Below, piece by piece: positions 46,743 to 56,478 of a DNA stretch of 64,000 nt; position 1 is the stretch's first letter, and each line of letters begins with the position of its first letter. Origin of the DNA: Xanthomonas nasturtii (GTDB lineage Bacteria > Pseudomonadota > Gammaproteobacteria > Xanthomonadales > Xanthomonadaceae); the NCBI RefSeq assembly GCF_001660815.1, contig NZ_LYMI01000023.1:124001-188000 (forward strand). The letters run 5' to 3'. The translations under genes and the position numbers were made by a program. The notes under the pieces are model-generated. The model saw nothing but the letters and a program-made list of their open reading frames with translations, made no database searches and was not told where the DNA came from.

Positions 46743-49700
46743 TCAGGCTCCTTGCTCATCGGCCAGGGTGATGTCATCGCCAGCATCGGCCGCTGGCGCG
46801 GCATCGTCGCCGTAGCGTGCGCTCAACATCGCCAGCATGGCAGCCCGCGCCTTTTCACCGAGGTCGTGCGCACGTGTCATGGTTTGCCGTGCTGCACGTG
46901 TCAGTGCATCGATGTCGCCTAACGCATCGGCTTCTTCAGCCAGCCTGGCGCGCACGCCGTGCGCTAACGACACCAGCGCACCGATGCGATCGCGTGTCTC
47001 TGCCGATTGCTGCTGGACCCTGCTCAGCTTCGTTTGCGCTTCTTCGAGTGCCCGCACTGCCTCATCCTCGCTGGCGGTGTCGTTCGCCAACGCATCGGTG
47101 CTCGTGGCCTGCATGTGCAACACCCGCAGCGCTTGGCGTCGGATGTCGGCATCGCGCTCGGCATCTTCGACAGACTGACGCTCTAGCTCAGACACGCGGT
47201 GCAGATCCGCCAGACGCTGCAACAGGTCGTTCAACCTGTCGTCCAGGTCCCGCAGTTGCGCCTCTTGCGCGTCATACGCCTCCGCGGTCTGACGCAGAAG
47301 GTAGTCGATCGCTGCAATCAGGGACGACTCACTTTGTGCAGCCTGCCGCAGTAATTCGAACGCATGCTGAGCTACCGCAATCTCCTCCATTGCGCTGCGC
47401 CCGGCCATCAGTTGACTTAGGCGACCGTGCGCCTGGTCAAGCGTGTGCTCGGCCTGTGTCACCACATCCCTGCAGGCGTGCAACGACGCAAGCACTTGGC
47501 GCAAGCTCCACGGCGCGATCGCCGCTTCGGTGATGTCCTCGCCTGTTGGCGCAAGTCTGGCCAGCAAGCGGTCGATGCGTTCGCCTGCCTTGGCCTGTGC
47601 GAGCCCCACTGCCTCCATCAGCGCAGCGCAGTTGCGGCGCTGCGCATCAACTCCAAGCGTTTGCTCTTCCAGGCGTGCCAATTCGAGCGTCAGCGCGCGT
47701 AGATGAGGACCCTCCGGCGGCGTGCCCGTCTGCAGATACCGTTCAAATGCAAGCTCACGCGCCGCCTGTAACCCTGAGCGCTCGCCCCGCGGAGAGACCG
47801 TACCCGGTTGCGGCACTTGCGCACGCTGATGTTGCCCAAGCGCCTGCACGCCGGCCTGCTGCAGGCGGTCCAGCGGGCGGCGCAGCGCACGTGCACCGGC
47901 TTCGAGGACTTCCGCCCCTTCGATGCGGTCGTACAACCCGTAACGGAACTGAATCTCCGCCTGGAACAACTGGTGCGAGGCGACCGCCGTCGACGCCACA
48001 TTGAGCAGCGGCAGACCGACACGGCTGGTGACCGGATTTTCGTCGGTATTGTGAACGGCGATGGCCGCAAGCCGGTACAGATCCGGCGATTGCTGCGCAG
48101 CAACGAGAACGTCCTGCCAGGACATCCCGTCGCTGGACGCCGGCAATCCCAGTGCCCCTGCTGCCTGCGCATGCTGCCTGGCGGCCAGCGCGTCGTTGAT
48201 CACCACCATCGCCTGCGGCCGCATCTCAAACACGAAACGAACCTGATTGACATGCGGGATGTCCTTGAATCTGCGCAACACCTCATCCAGCCCGGGAATC
48301 TTGCGTCGTATCTCGGCAACGTCACGCATCTTCTCGCCCAGCGCGCAGTGGCCGATGGCATGACTGATTACCGCGTCGAGCGATTCGCGTCCGAACATGT
48401 TGATCTCTACGCGGGCGCCGGGAATCACGCGCGCCCGCTGCTGGATGGCTGCAGCATCCTCCTGCCGCAGCTGATGCAGCATGTCGACCACTGCCGCGCG
48501 CTCGGCTGCCGTACCGCCTTTCCATAGCGATACCGCCGCGGCACCAGTCGCTTGCGCGGCGAGCGTCCGCTGTCGCGCCAGGGCTGCTCCGCCGAGTGCC
48601 GCGCCAGCTTCGATGGCCAGCGCGTCGGGACCCTGAATACGTTCGAGCGCCTTGCGCAGCAGGACACTGCGCTCTTCCGGCGTGGACGGATGCTCCATCG
48701 CGCCCAGTTCGGCACTGCTTTCTGGAAAAACGGCCTTGAGCCGTGCGCGCAACGTGTCCCATCGATGCCGCGTCACCGGCTGCGCGGCATGCGTATCCAG
48801 GGTGCGCTTGTAGCTGGCAGTGCCCAATAACGGACCGGTGCGCGTATCGTCCAGTATTGCGTTGGTTGGCAACTGCACGTCGCTAGACGCCACCCGCACA
48901 CCGGCCAGCTGCAGCGTGCCGGCACCGGTGACGGCATTGACCAGCCGTTTGAAATTGCGTCCCAGTACCGAAGTCAATGAGCCACCTAAATTGATGCCGG
49001 CATTGACCTCGGCATTAATGCCGATGCGACCCTGGAATTCCAGGCCGATGATGTCTTGCCAGGCGTGGTCCAGATGCAATTCCATCTGACTCCATTGCAC
49101 ACCGATCTGCGCCGTCATGCCGACCGGCACCGACACCGAAATCGCGCTGCGCGGACTGCCGGTGGCTGCGCCCTGTGCGGTGGGCTGTTTCGCGCCGAAG
49201 GGATGCCTGACTGCCAGTGGATGCACAGCCAGGTTGACGTTGAGCGACGCATTGATGTTGGTTTCGAACAGGTCCAGGCCGATTGCCCCATCATTCACGC
49301 CTGCGCGTAACAGGCCGGTGGTATCGCCGGCGTACCGGTCGAACAACAGTCTGGCAAATTCGGGGATGGTGTCCGGCGACAGGATGACTGCCGCGCCCAC
49401 GCCATGTTGATAGCTCCCCCCCACGCCGAGATTGGCCGCGCCGCCCCAGGTTGCAGACACTGTTGGCCCCGGGGCGTCCACATACACATGTCCGCCGGTC
49501 CCCGGGCCCGTTTCAAGATCGATCCTCAGGCCTACGGTTGCGGACGCGGTCGCTTTTGCGTGGCGCACGAAGAAGGCCACCAAGCCCGCGTCGCCGTCCT
49601 TCGAATCGCCGATGCGCTCGACGCCCAGCGCATGGATGGCCTCCCCTCCCATACCGACATTGATCGGACTTACATGCATCCATTGCACCGACCCCAGCGA

Positions 49701-52700
49701 GCCGCGCAGCTCGGCCGAGCGCACCCGAGTTGAGAAGAAGGTGCTGCGATTGAACAGGTCCTGCAGCACATCGATCATGCGCGATGCCATTTCATCTGGG
49801 GCGCTCCACTGCGGCAGACCAAGACTCTTGAGCAGCTGCAGCTGGCGGGCGCTGCCGGGAGTAGTGACCTCCTGCCGAAAGGTCGACACCACGTCATCGA
49901 ATGCCTCCAGTTCGCGCCAGGACGACAGCCCCAGCTTGGCCAGCGCATGCAGCCTTGACTGCCGCCGCCTGGCGTCGGCTGCCTCCAGCGCCTGCGCGTC
50001 GGCGACGCTCAGCAGCGCATCGTACTCAACCAAGCCTGCGAGCAGGCAGGCGCTGCGCAGCGCATTCGGCACATCTGCTGAGTTGCCGGCTTGATCCTGT
50101 TGGGCCGGCAAGGCGACCTGGGCGGTCTTGAGCCGATGGACGACCTCACGCAACTCGGCAAGCAGCGCATGCTCGATGTCGCTCAGTGCCTGCGGATGTA
50201 GCGCTGCGCCACCGGCCAGCGCAGCGATGCAACGGTCAAATGAGGGCATCAGGTCATCATCCTTTTGCACCACAGCGCGAGTGACCGCAGAACGCGCCCG
50301 CCGCCAAAGTTCGGCGACGCGATAGCTGGGATTCGAACTTGTCCGCTGGATGGAGGCCCCGTCCGCCATGGAAAAATCGGCGGCCAGCGCGCCATCGCGG
50401 AATCCGATCTTGCGCAGATCGCGCAACAGCCCGGCCAAGGCCGTTTCGCGCAACGCGACCAGTTGCGCATGCTGGTTGGGCGAAAGCCCATCAACCGGTT
50501 GGCGCTCAGACGCCGCAGCGGCAATACGCACCTCGGCCAGGACAGGCAAGCTGTCGAACAGTTCCAGCGCAAGCGACTGGGCCTGCATCGCCTCCTGGCG
50601 GACGCCGGCAAGTCGCTGTTGCTGCGGTGAGGGTGGCTGTCTCACGCCGGTCCATCCGGCCAGCGTGCGCACAGCACCTCCGACCATGTCTGTCATCACT
50701 TGCGCGAGCGCGCTGGCCTGAGCGCGCCCACTCTCGACCAGGACCTGCGCATTCGAGTTCAAACTTAACGGATCGGTGGACGTCGTGCCCAGCAAGGTCG
50801 TGCTGATCGCCGCGTCGTGGTCGGGAGTACTGATCCGACTTGCCTGCTGCTGGTTTATGTGGGCATTGGTACCGGACTGGGTACTGGCAGCGGCGACTTC
50901 CTCGGGTGACGGAGACGCGGCAACGCGTGCCGCCAGGAGGGTGCCATCTGCAGCCGTCATTGCCGGCAACACGGCGTGCCAGCGCGCGCCCAGCTGCACC
51001 TCGAGTCGCCCGGTGCGCGTACTGCGCAGCCCACGCGGTGGCGGTAGCGTCTGTGGCAAGGTGATCTGCACCGCATCCCACTGCCCGTGTTCTGCAAGCC
51101 GGTATAGCTGCGCAGGCCCTTGGTGAGGGTGGTCTAACGCATACAGCACATCGTCCAACCCGATCGCGATTGCCAGCGGGCGTTGCAGCGGGGGGATGCT
51201 GCCGCGGTTGCCTTCCGCATCCACCTTGAGCAACGTTCCCGACGCCGTCATCACTACCGCGCTGCGATCTGCATGCACTGCCGCCTGGACGAGCTCTTCG
51301 TCGAAACGGGCGATTGGCTTGCAGCGCACCTCCACCACATCCGGCACCACGATGAGCGGCCCACCGGAAGGCGTGGTGGGCAACCCATCGGCCGCCAGCC
51401 AGGTGGTCCGACCGGGAAGCGTGATGTAGACCAGTTGCGGCGGCGAAGCCAGCAGCGCAAACACTGGCCGACGGTCGACGAAGCCCCGCGCTCCGGTATG
51501 CAACGAGACAACGCCGGTGAGTGGAGCGCCATCGGCAAGCTTTAGCCGCTCCCATGGCTGGTCTGGCGCGGGCGAGTAGTGCAGCACCCCGTCCAGATGC
51601 CCCAGCCGGGCATGTCCATCCAGCACCACCGGCGACTGTATCGCCTCATCGGCGGGCAGCTGCAGCCCTTCGCTGCGCATCAGCAGAAGCGGACGGTCGA
51701 GCATGAACGCCGGCTGGAATCTCGCTTGTCCTGCCGGCCGTTGCAACGCGATGCGGTGCCCGGTGCTATCTTCCAGCACAAGATGCGCACTGTTGTCGTT
51801 GGCCAACCCCATAGACGTGACCGCCCATCCTTGTGAGGGCTCCAGCCGATCCGGCAGGGTCAGGCGCCGTGAAGCGATCGGCCCGGTGCCGCGCAGATCC
51901 GCCTCATACACATGCCCCTTGTCATCGCGCATCAACGCGATGCCGGCGTCTGGATGCGCCAGCGGCAGCAGATCGACCGGCACCGCAGGCGTCGGCTCGA
52001 AGCCTGGGCCGCCAGACACCGGACGCAACAACTCCACCACCCGGTCGGGCCTATCCTCATCGCAACGCCGGAACAGGCCATCCTGCAGCAGGCATGGCCT
52101 GCCATCGGCATCGAAACGAAGCACGGCGCCGTCCGGTAGATCGCCGACGCTGACGGATATCTGGTCACTGCCGGCGCGCCAGCAGTGAGCCCCTGCCTGC
52201 AGATATACAGCGCCATCGGCCTGCAGGCCGAGCATGCGGATATCGGCCGCTGCACCGCACGCGGCAGGCAGCGGAACCGGTACCCAGCGTCCACGCACAT
52301 CGGCGCGATGCAGCTTGTTAGCACGACAGGTGAAACACTGACCATCGGTCGCCTGCCAGATACCGGTCAGCAGACCAATCGGCGGCTCGGCAAGCTGGCT
52401 GGCGATCTGGTCGGCGGTCGGCGCTGTGCCGGTACGGCGTTCGACGTCCGGATGCACGGTCAAGCCTGCGATCAGTAACCCTGGCGTTGTGGTGAAGAAC
52501 GCCTCGTTGCGTGGCATCCGCGGGTCCTTGGGATCGGCCACATAGCGCAGCAGACGTCCACCGCCGCCTAGCGGCGATTCGCTCTGGACCGCCGGCCGAC
52601 GCGCAAGACAAGCGTCAATTATGCGAGCGACCTCGCTATCCGACGCGGAGGCGCCGTCGAGCTGCACGCTGGCACGGCGGCCGTGCTGCGACGGGGAACT

Positions 52701-52892
52701 GCGCAGGCGGACCGCGGTGGTTGATGTGCTGGATGCGCGTCGACTTACCGGCAAGGCGCCCAGCGCATGCGCCGGAGGCTCAGGGAAAGGCGGCCGCGGC
52801 GAGACTGTGGTCGGCACCGCTACGTCGGCCGAATCTGGTGCCGGCAGCGACCGAGGCGCACTTGAGGAAGCGATGGAATGTGATGTAGTCAT
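46743..52892 (-). CDS. xopAM: AvrE-family type III effector (XopAM/HopR1-like), 2049 residues
   Basis: A giant protein with the layout of AvrE/DspE/HopR1 effectors. A Ser/Thr/Pro-rich N-terminus (MTTSHSIASSSAPRSLPAPD) is typical of a type III secretion signal. A region of repeated beta-blades at about 130-700 (IWQATDGQCFTCRANKLHRA, DLPDGAVLRFDADGRPCLL) fits a beta-propeller. A WxxxE motif (WSQME) lies at residues 1267-1271, and the C-terminal third carries VEINMFGRESLDAVISHAIG and HVNQVRFVFEMRPQ as in the AvrE family. Residues about 1790-2030 are a long coiled coil. Family members act inside plant cells and promote watery lesions. I chose the ATG at 52892 over a GTG at 52949, which has no ribosome-binding site. 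Confidence 0.83.
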   Translation of the reverse strand: MTTSHSIASSSAPRSLPAPDSADVAVPTTVSPRPPFPEPPAHALGALPVSRRASSTSTTAVRLRSSPSQHGRRASVQLDGASASDSEVARIIDACLARRPAVQSESPLGGGGRLLRYVADPKDPRMPRNEAFFTTTPGLLIAGLTVHPDVERRTGTAPTADQIASQLAEPPIGLLTGIWQATDGQCFTCRANKLHRADVRGRWVPVPLPAACGAAADIRMLGLQADGAVYLQAGAHCWRAGSDQISVSVGDLPDGAVLRFDADGRPCLLQDGLFRRCDEDRPDRVVELLRPVSGGPGFEPTPAVPVDLLPLAHPDAGIALMRDDKGHVYEADLRGTGPIASRRLTLPDRLEPSQGWAVTSMGLANDNSAHLVLEDSTGHRIALQRPAGQARFQPAFMLDRPLLLMRSEGLQLPADEAIQSPVVLDGHARLGHLDGVLHYSPAPDQPWERLKLADGAPLTGVVSLHTGARGFVDRRPVFALLASPPQLVYITLPGRTTWLAADGLPTTPSGGPLIVVPDVVEVRCKPIARFDEELVQAAVHADRSAVVMTASGTLLKVDAEGNRGSIPPLQRPLAIAIGLDDVLYALDHPHQGPAQLYRLAEHGQWDAVQITLPQTLPPPRGLRSTRTGRLEVQLGARWHAVLPAMTAADGTLLAARVAASPSPEEVAAASTQSGTNAHINQQQASRISTPDHDAAISTTLLGTTSTDPLSLNSNAQVLVESGRAQASALAQVMTDMVGGAVRTLAGWTGVRQPPSPQQQRLAGVRQEAMQAQSLALELFDSLPVLAEVRIAAAASERQPVDGLSPNQHAQLVALRETALAGLLRDLRKIGFRDGALAADFSMADGASIQRTSSNPSYRVAELWRRARSAVTRAVVQKDDDLMPSFDRCIAALAGGAALHPQALSDIEHALLAELREVVHRLKTAQVALPAQQDQAGNSADVPNALRSACLLAGLVEYDALLSVADAQALEAADARRRQSRLHALAKLGLSSWRELEAFDDVVSTFRQEVTTPGSARQLQLLKSLGLPQWSAPDEMASRMIDVLQDLFNRSTFFSTRVRSAELRGSLGSVQWMHVSPINVGMGGEAIHALGVERIGDSKDGDAGLVAFFVRHAKATASATVGLRIDLETGPGTGGHVYVDAPGPTVSATWGGAANLGVGGSYQHGVGAAVILSPDTIPEFARLLFDRYAGDTTGLLRAGVNDGAIGLDLFETNINASLNVNLAVHPLAVRHPFGAKQPTAQGAATGSPRSAISVSVPVGMTAQIGVQWSQMELHLDHAWQDIIGLEFQGRIGINAEVNAGINLGGSLTSVLGRNFKRLVNAVTGAGTLQLAGVRVASSDVQLPTNAILDDTRTGPLLGTASYKRTLDTHAAQPVTRHRWDTLRARLKAVFPESSAELGAMEHPSTPEERSVLLRKALERIQGPDALAIEAGAALGGAALARQRTLAAQATGAAAVSLWKGGTAAERAAVVDMLHQLRQEDAAAIQQRARVIPGARVEINMFGRESLDAVISHAIGHCALGEKMRDVAEIRRKIPGLDEVLRRFKDIPHVNQVRFVFEMRPQAMVVINDALAARQHAQAAGALGLPASSDGMSWQDVLVAAQQSPDLYRLAAIAVHNTDENPVTSRVGLPLLNVASTAVASHQLFQAEIQFRYGLYDRIEGAEVLEAGARALRRPLDRLQQAGVQALGQHQRAQVPQPGTVSPRGERSGLQAARELAFERYLQTGTPPEGPHLRALTLELARLEEQTLGVDAQRRNCAALMEAVGLAQAKAGERIDRLLARLAPTGEDITEAAIAPWSLRQVLASLHACRDVVTQAEHTLDQAHGRLSQLMAGRSAMEEIAVAQHAFELLRQAAQSESSLIAAIDYLLRQTAEAYDAQEAQLRDLDDRLNDLLQRLADLHRVSELERQSVEDAERDADIRRQALRVLHMQATSTDALANDTASEDEAVRALEEAQTKLSRVQQQSAETRDRIGALVSLAHGVRARLAEEADALGDIDALTRAARQTMTRAHDLGEKARAAMLAMLSARYGDDAAPAADAGDDITLADEQGA

Positions 52893-53326
52893 CGAACTAT
52901 CCAAAAAAGATGGGATGCTCGGCGCGACGTCTGCAGGGCGACGCCTCACACGGCGTGAAGTACCGCAGATGTGCGTTCCCGATCAGGCAGGCCCACGGAT
53001 GCCTGACAGTGCGCGAAGCATGCGTAGGCAATCCGCTCGGCTTGATCGACAACACTCAATGGGCGCGGGCAACGCCCAGGCGTTCTATTGACGCACTGAC
53101 GCATAGCCAGTTGAGGCCAGACGGCGAGCCTGCCAGAGACGCGAGCTCACGCGGACATGGCAAACTCAGGGTGTGCACGCAATTGAACACGCTCACGCCC
53201 CGAGCGTAACGCTGTTGCCTTGCTGTGATTAAGCGCATGTCGTCCTTCCTCCCAGAAGAAATGACATCCGTCAGGATGTATCGCTGCGGACACGTCGGGC
53301 ATCCAACGTCCCGCTGCTCCCCTCCT
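52893..53326. other. Long leader between PIP-box promoter and effector start
   Basis: About 430 bases of presumed untranslated leader, holding the 60-codon ORF at 53056-53238. No hairpin with a T tract and no second PIP box seen. Confidence 0.45.
53056..53238 (-). CDS. Small ORF in the effector leader, 60 residues
   Basis: A 60-codon frame starting MRLITARQQRYARG, preceded by an excellent ribosome-binding sequence, GGGAGGAAGGACGAC, directly before the ATG. It lies about 90 bases downstream of the PIP-box promoter and 163 bases upstream of the effector start, so it would be on the same transcript. No family recognised; moderate Ser/Leu content and two Cys. It could be a real small protein, a leader affecting translation, or chance. 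Confidence 0.4.
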   Translation of the reverse strand: MRLITARQQRYARGVSVFNCVHTLSLPCPRELASLAGSPSGLNWLCVSASIERLGVARAH

Positions 53327-53387
53327 AAAGTAGTGCGCTGAGCACCGCGCGGAATGTCGAATGCGAAGCGCCGCGCGCGATGGCGAA
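53327..53387 (-). promoter_or_regulatory. PIP box plus -10 element (HrpX-regulated promoter)
   Basis: On the minus strand TTCGC (53387-53383), 15 bases, TTCGC (53367-53363) is a perfect plant-inducible-promoter box. Exactly 30 bases further lies TACTTT (53332-53327), matching the YANNNT -10 element of HrpX-dependent promoters. It faces the xopAM gene, about 435 bases upstream of its start, and lies just after the uvrA2 stop. Confidence 0.88.
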
Positions 53388-53438
53388 ACGTGGCGCACTC
53401 GAATTCCGACCGTATCGATCAGTTGCGACCTGCGTCGC

Positions 53439-55964
53439 CTAAACGATCAACGGTGCAAGAAATGCAGCTGTTCGGCTATTGACGTGTTGAGCTACCGCCG
53501 CCGGCGTGCCTGCGACAACCACGTTGCCGCCTGCACCGCCTGCACCCGGCCCCATATCCAGCACCCAGTCGCTGCTGGCGGCCACGCGCATATCGTGCTC
53601 GACCACGATCACCGTGTTGCCCGCGTCGACCAGCCCTTGCAGCTGCGCCATCAAGGTATCCACGTCGGCCGGATGCAGCCCGGTGGTCGGTTCGTCCAGC
53701 ACGTAAACGGTGTCGCGTCTTTGGGCGCGTTGCAGTTCGGTGGCGAGCTTGATGCGCTGCGCTTCGCCGCCGGAGAGTTCGGTAGCCGGCTGGCCCAGGC
53801 GTAGATAGCCCAGCCCCACTTCGCGCAATACCTGCAGTGGGCGCAGCACGCTGGCATCGTCGGGGAAGAACAGCGCCGCCTGATCCACCGTCATTTCCAG
53901 CACCTGGGCGATGTTGCTGCCGCGCAATTCAATCTCCAGCGTCTTGGCGTTGTAGCGCGCACCGTGGCAGGTGGGGCACGGTGCATAGACGCTGGGCATG
54001 AACAGCAATTCGACGTAGACCGAGCCTTCGCCCTCGCAGGTGGCGCAGCGGCCTTTGGCGACATTGAACGAAAACTGCCCCGGGTCGTAGCGGCGCCGGC
54101 GGGCGGCGGGCGTGGCGGCAAACAGCTTGCGCACCGGGTCGAACAGGCCGGTATAGGTCGCCAGGTTTGAACGCGGCGTGCGGCCGATCGGCTTTTGATC
54201 CACACGCACCAGCCGGCGCACCTGCTCCAGCCCGGCCACAATGGCGCCGCCCAGCGGCACCTGCGTGCCGCGCTCCAGCGGATCCGGTGCTTCGTCTTCT
54301 TCTGCCTGCGTCTGCCCCAGGTGGGCCGCCAGCAATTCCACCAGCGCCTGGCTCACCAACGACGACTTGCCCGAGCCGGACATACCGGTGACGGTGGTGA
54401 ACACACCCAGCGGCAGGTCAACATCCAACGCACGCACGTTGTTGCGGGTGATGCCGCGCAACTGCAGCCACCCACTCGCTGCGCGTGCATGGCTGTGCAC
54501 GGGCGGCGGTGCGCCGAACAGATAGCGCCGCGTGGACGAGGCCTGCACCTGTTCCAATCCCGCAGGCGGGCCGCTGTAGAGCACTTGCCCGCCATGCACG
54601 CCGGCGGCCGGGCCCACATCCACAATCCAGTCTGCGTGGCGGATCACGTCCACTTCGTGTTCGACCACGAATACCGAATTGCCGGCCGCCTTGAGTTGAT
54701 CCAAGGCGCCCAGCAATGCCTGCGCATCGGCCGGATGCAACCCGGCCGATGGTTCGTCCATCACGTACACCACGCCGAACAATTGCGAGCGGATCTGCGT
54801 GGCAAGCCGCAGCCGTTGCAACTCGCCCGGCGACAAGGTGGGCGTGCTGCGCTCCAGGCTGAGGTAGCCCAGGCCCAGCGCCTGCACCACGGCGATCCGT
54901 GCGCGCAGATCTGCAGCGATGCGTTGCGCGGCGATCACCTTTTCCGGATGTTGGCTTGCGCCCTTGCGCGCGTTCTTGAACGGCCTGGCATCGGCCGCCG
55001 GGCGCAGCAACTCGGCCACCTCATCCAGTGGCCGACGCGACAGCTCACCGATATCCAGCCCGGCGAACGTCACCGACAGTGCCTCGCGGCGCAAACGCTT
55101 GCCATCGCACTGCGGGCATTGCGTGCTGAGCAGATACTGCGCCACGCGCTTTTTCATCTGCGCGCTTTGCGTGGTGGCAAAGGTGTGCAGCACGTAACGC
55201 CGCGCACTGGTGAAGGTGCCCATGTAGCTGGGGTCTTCCTTGCGCTTGAGGGCGCGCTTGACCTCTTCCAGGCTGTAACCGGCATACACCGGCACCACCG
55301 GTTGTTCGTCGGTGAACAGGATCCAGTCGCGGGTTTTCTTGGGCAACGTGTGCCACGGCACATCCACATCGTGGCCCAGCGTGGTCAGGATGTCGCGCTG
55401 GTTCTGCCCATGCCAGGCGCCCGGCCAGGCGGCGACCGCGCGGTCGCGAATGCTCAGGCTGCGGTCGAGCACCATGGTCGCTTCGGTCGCGTCGTAGATG
55501 CGCCCCAGGCCGTGACAGGTGGGGCAGGCGCCGGCCGGTGTGTTGGGCGAAAAGCCATCGGCATAGATGATCTCCTGCCCCGGCGGATATTGGCCCGCAC
55601 GCGAATACAACATGCGCAATGCGTTGGAGATGGTGGTGACGCTGCCCACCGACGAACGCGCACTCGGCGCGCCGCGCGCCTGCTGCAAGGCCACCGCCGG
55701 CGGCAGGCCGTCGATGGAATCCACTTCCGGCACGCCCACCTGGTCGATCAGGCGCCGCGCATACGGGGAGATCGAATCCAGATACCGCCGCTGCGCCTCG
55801 GCAAAGATGGTGCCGAACGCCAACGACGATTTGCCCGACCCGGACACCCCGGTGAACACCACCAGCGCATCGCGCGGGACATCCACGTCCACATTCTTGA
55901 GGTTGTGCTCGCGCGCCCCGCGCACGCGCACCAGGCCGGTAGAAGAGGACGTTGCGTTTGACAT
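53439..55964 (-). CDS. UvrA-like excinuclease ABC subunit A (UvrA2, short form)
   Basis: A duplicated ABC-type DNA-damage-recognition ATPase of about 841 residues, shorter than true UvrA (about 940-985). Both Walker A motifs are present ([16 protein letters not shown] and [15 protein letters not shown]). ABC signatures are in [15 protein letters not shown] and [15 protein letters not shown]. Zn-binding CxxC pairs are in [25 protein letters not shown] and CPTCHGAR. The missing length matches the lack of a full UvrB-binding region, characteristic of UvrA paralogues linked to drug or DNA-adduct tolerance. The start [10 protein letters not shown] at 55964 is preferred over an ATG eight codons earlier. 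No obvious LexA box upstream. Confidence 0.9.
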   Translation of the reverse strand: MSNATSSSTGLVRVRGAREHNLKNVDVDVPRDALVVFTGVSGSGKSSLAFGTIFAEAQRRYLDSISPYARRLIDQVGVPEVDSIDGLPPAVALQQARGAPSARSSVGSVTTISNALRMLYSRAGQYPPGQEIIYADGFSPNTPAGACPTCHGLGRIYDATEATMVLDRSLSIRDRAVAAWPGAWHGQNQRDILTTLGHDVDVPWHTLPKKTRDWILFTDEQPVVPVYAGYSLEEVKRALKRKEDPSYMGTFTSARRYVLHTFATTQSAQMKKRVAQYLLSTQCPQCDGKRLRREALSVTFAGLDIGELSRRPLDEVAELLRPAADARPFKNARKGASQHPEKVIAAQRIAADLRARIAVVQALGLGYLSLERSTPTLSPGELQRLRLATQIRSQLFGVVYVMDEPSAGLHPADAQALLGALDQLKAAGNSVFVVEHEVDVIRHADWIVDVGPAAGVHGGQVLYSGPPAGLEQVQASSTRRYLFGAPPPVHSHARAASGWLQLRGITRNNVRALDVDLPLGVFTTVTGMSGSGKSSLVSQALVELLAAHLGQTQAEEDEAPDPLERGTQVPLGGAIVAGLEQVRRLVRVDQKPIGRTPRSNLATYTGLFDPVRKLFAATPAARRRRYDPGQFSFNVAKGRCATCEGEGSVYVELLFMPSVYAPCPTCHGARYNAKTLEIELRGSNIAQVLEMTVDQAALFFPDDASVLRPLQVLREVGLGYLRLGQPATELSGGEAQRIKLATELQRAQRRDTVYVLDEPTTGLHPADVDTLMAQLQGLVDAGNTVIVVEHDMRVAASSDWVLDMGPGAGGAGGNVVVAGTPAAVAQHVNSRTAAFLAPLIV

Positions 55965-56100
55965 GACCACCAGACCGCCGTTCGACAACGCATCAGCCTA
56001 GCGCGGGACGCATGCAGCCGATGTCGTCGTCGCATCGTTTAGGTGCAGTCGAGTGCTCTAGGTCAACAGTCAACAGCCTGGTCGGTCGAGTGCGCGGTGC

Positions 56101-56190
56101 CCTCGCCGCTCGCGGGACACGCCGCAAGTACGTCCATGTAGGCTCGGTGGCGGCATCCATGCCGCCACACGGTCCCGCAATCGGTGAGGA
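56101..56190. repeat. REP-like element (copy 2)
   Basis: Composite palindrome: outer arms CGCGGGACACGCCGC and GGTCCCGC surround a perfect 10-bp hairpin, GTGGCGGCAT-CC-ATGCCGCCAC (56147-56168). The segment AAGTACGTCCATGTAGGCTC links arm and hairpin and recurs in copy 3. Confidence 0.8.
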
Positions 56191-56335
56191 CACCGCACCA
56201 GACAGTTTGCTGGCTGCTTTGCTGAAAGCCTTTCTGTCACTCGGCTTGCCTTGGGAAGCTGATCGGACGCGCTGTTACCCAAACGACGCACGTCATGCAT
56301 GGCTTGCACCATGCGCAGCGACCATCCCAACTGGT

Positions 56336-56465
56336 CCTTGCCCGCCCACCGTCGCGGGACCTTACGCGGCATGGATGCCGCGTAAGAGCCTACAAGGAGG
56401 TACTTGCGGCGTGTCCCGCGACGGTGGGCGGGCAAGGGCCCTGCAGCAAACCCGCAGATCAGCCG
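56336..56465. repeat. REP-like element (copy 3) with 25-bp inverted repeat
   Basis: Perfect 25-bp arms (56336-56360 and 56413-56437) enclose a perfect 12-bp hairpin (56361-56386, core GCGGCATGGATGCCGC) and the linker AGCCTACAAGGAGGTACTTG. It is in the opposite orientation to copy 2. The flank to 56465 also matches copy 1 at 23.4 kb. Confidence 0.85.
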
Positions 56466-56478
56466 CTCTAAAACGCGA

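Larger units (their letters stand above)
55965..56478. other. Repeat-rich intergenic region
   Basis: About 510 bases without a gene, filled by two related palindromic REP-like elements (listed separately) between the uvrA2 start and the end of the RSH-like gene. No promoter assigned. Confidence 0.7.

Noticed and set aside
52893..52949. GTG at 52949 as effector start
   Set aside because: There is no ribosome-binding sequence upstream, and the ATG at 52892 gives a more typical Ser/Thr/Pro-rich secretion signal.
46817..53091. Plus-strand genes antisense to the effector
   Set aside because: Long frames opposite xopAM lack ribosome-binding sites and family resemblance; they come from high GC and third-position bias.
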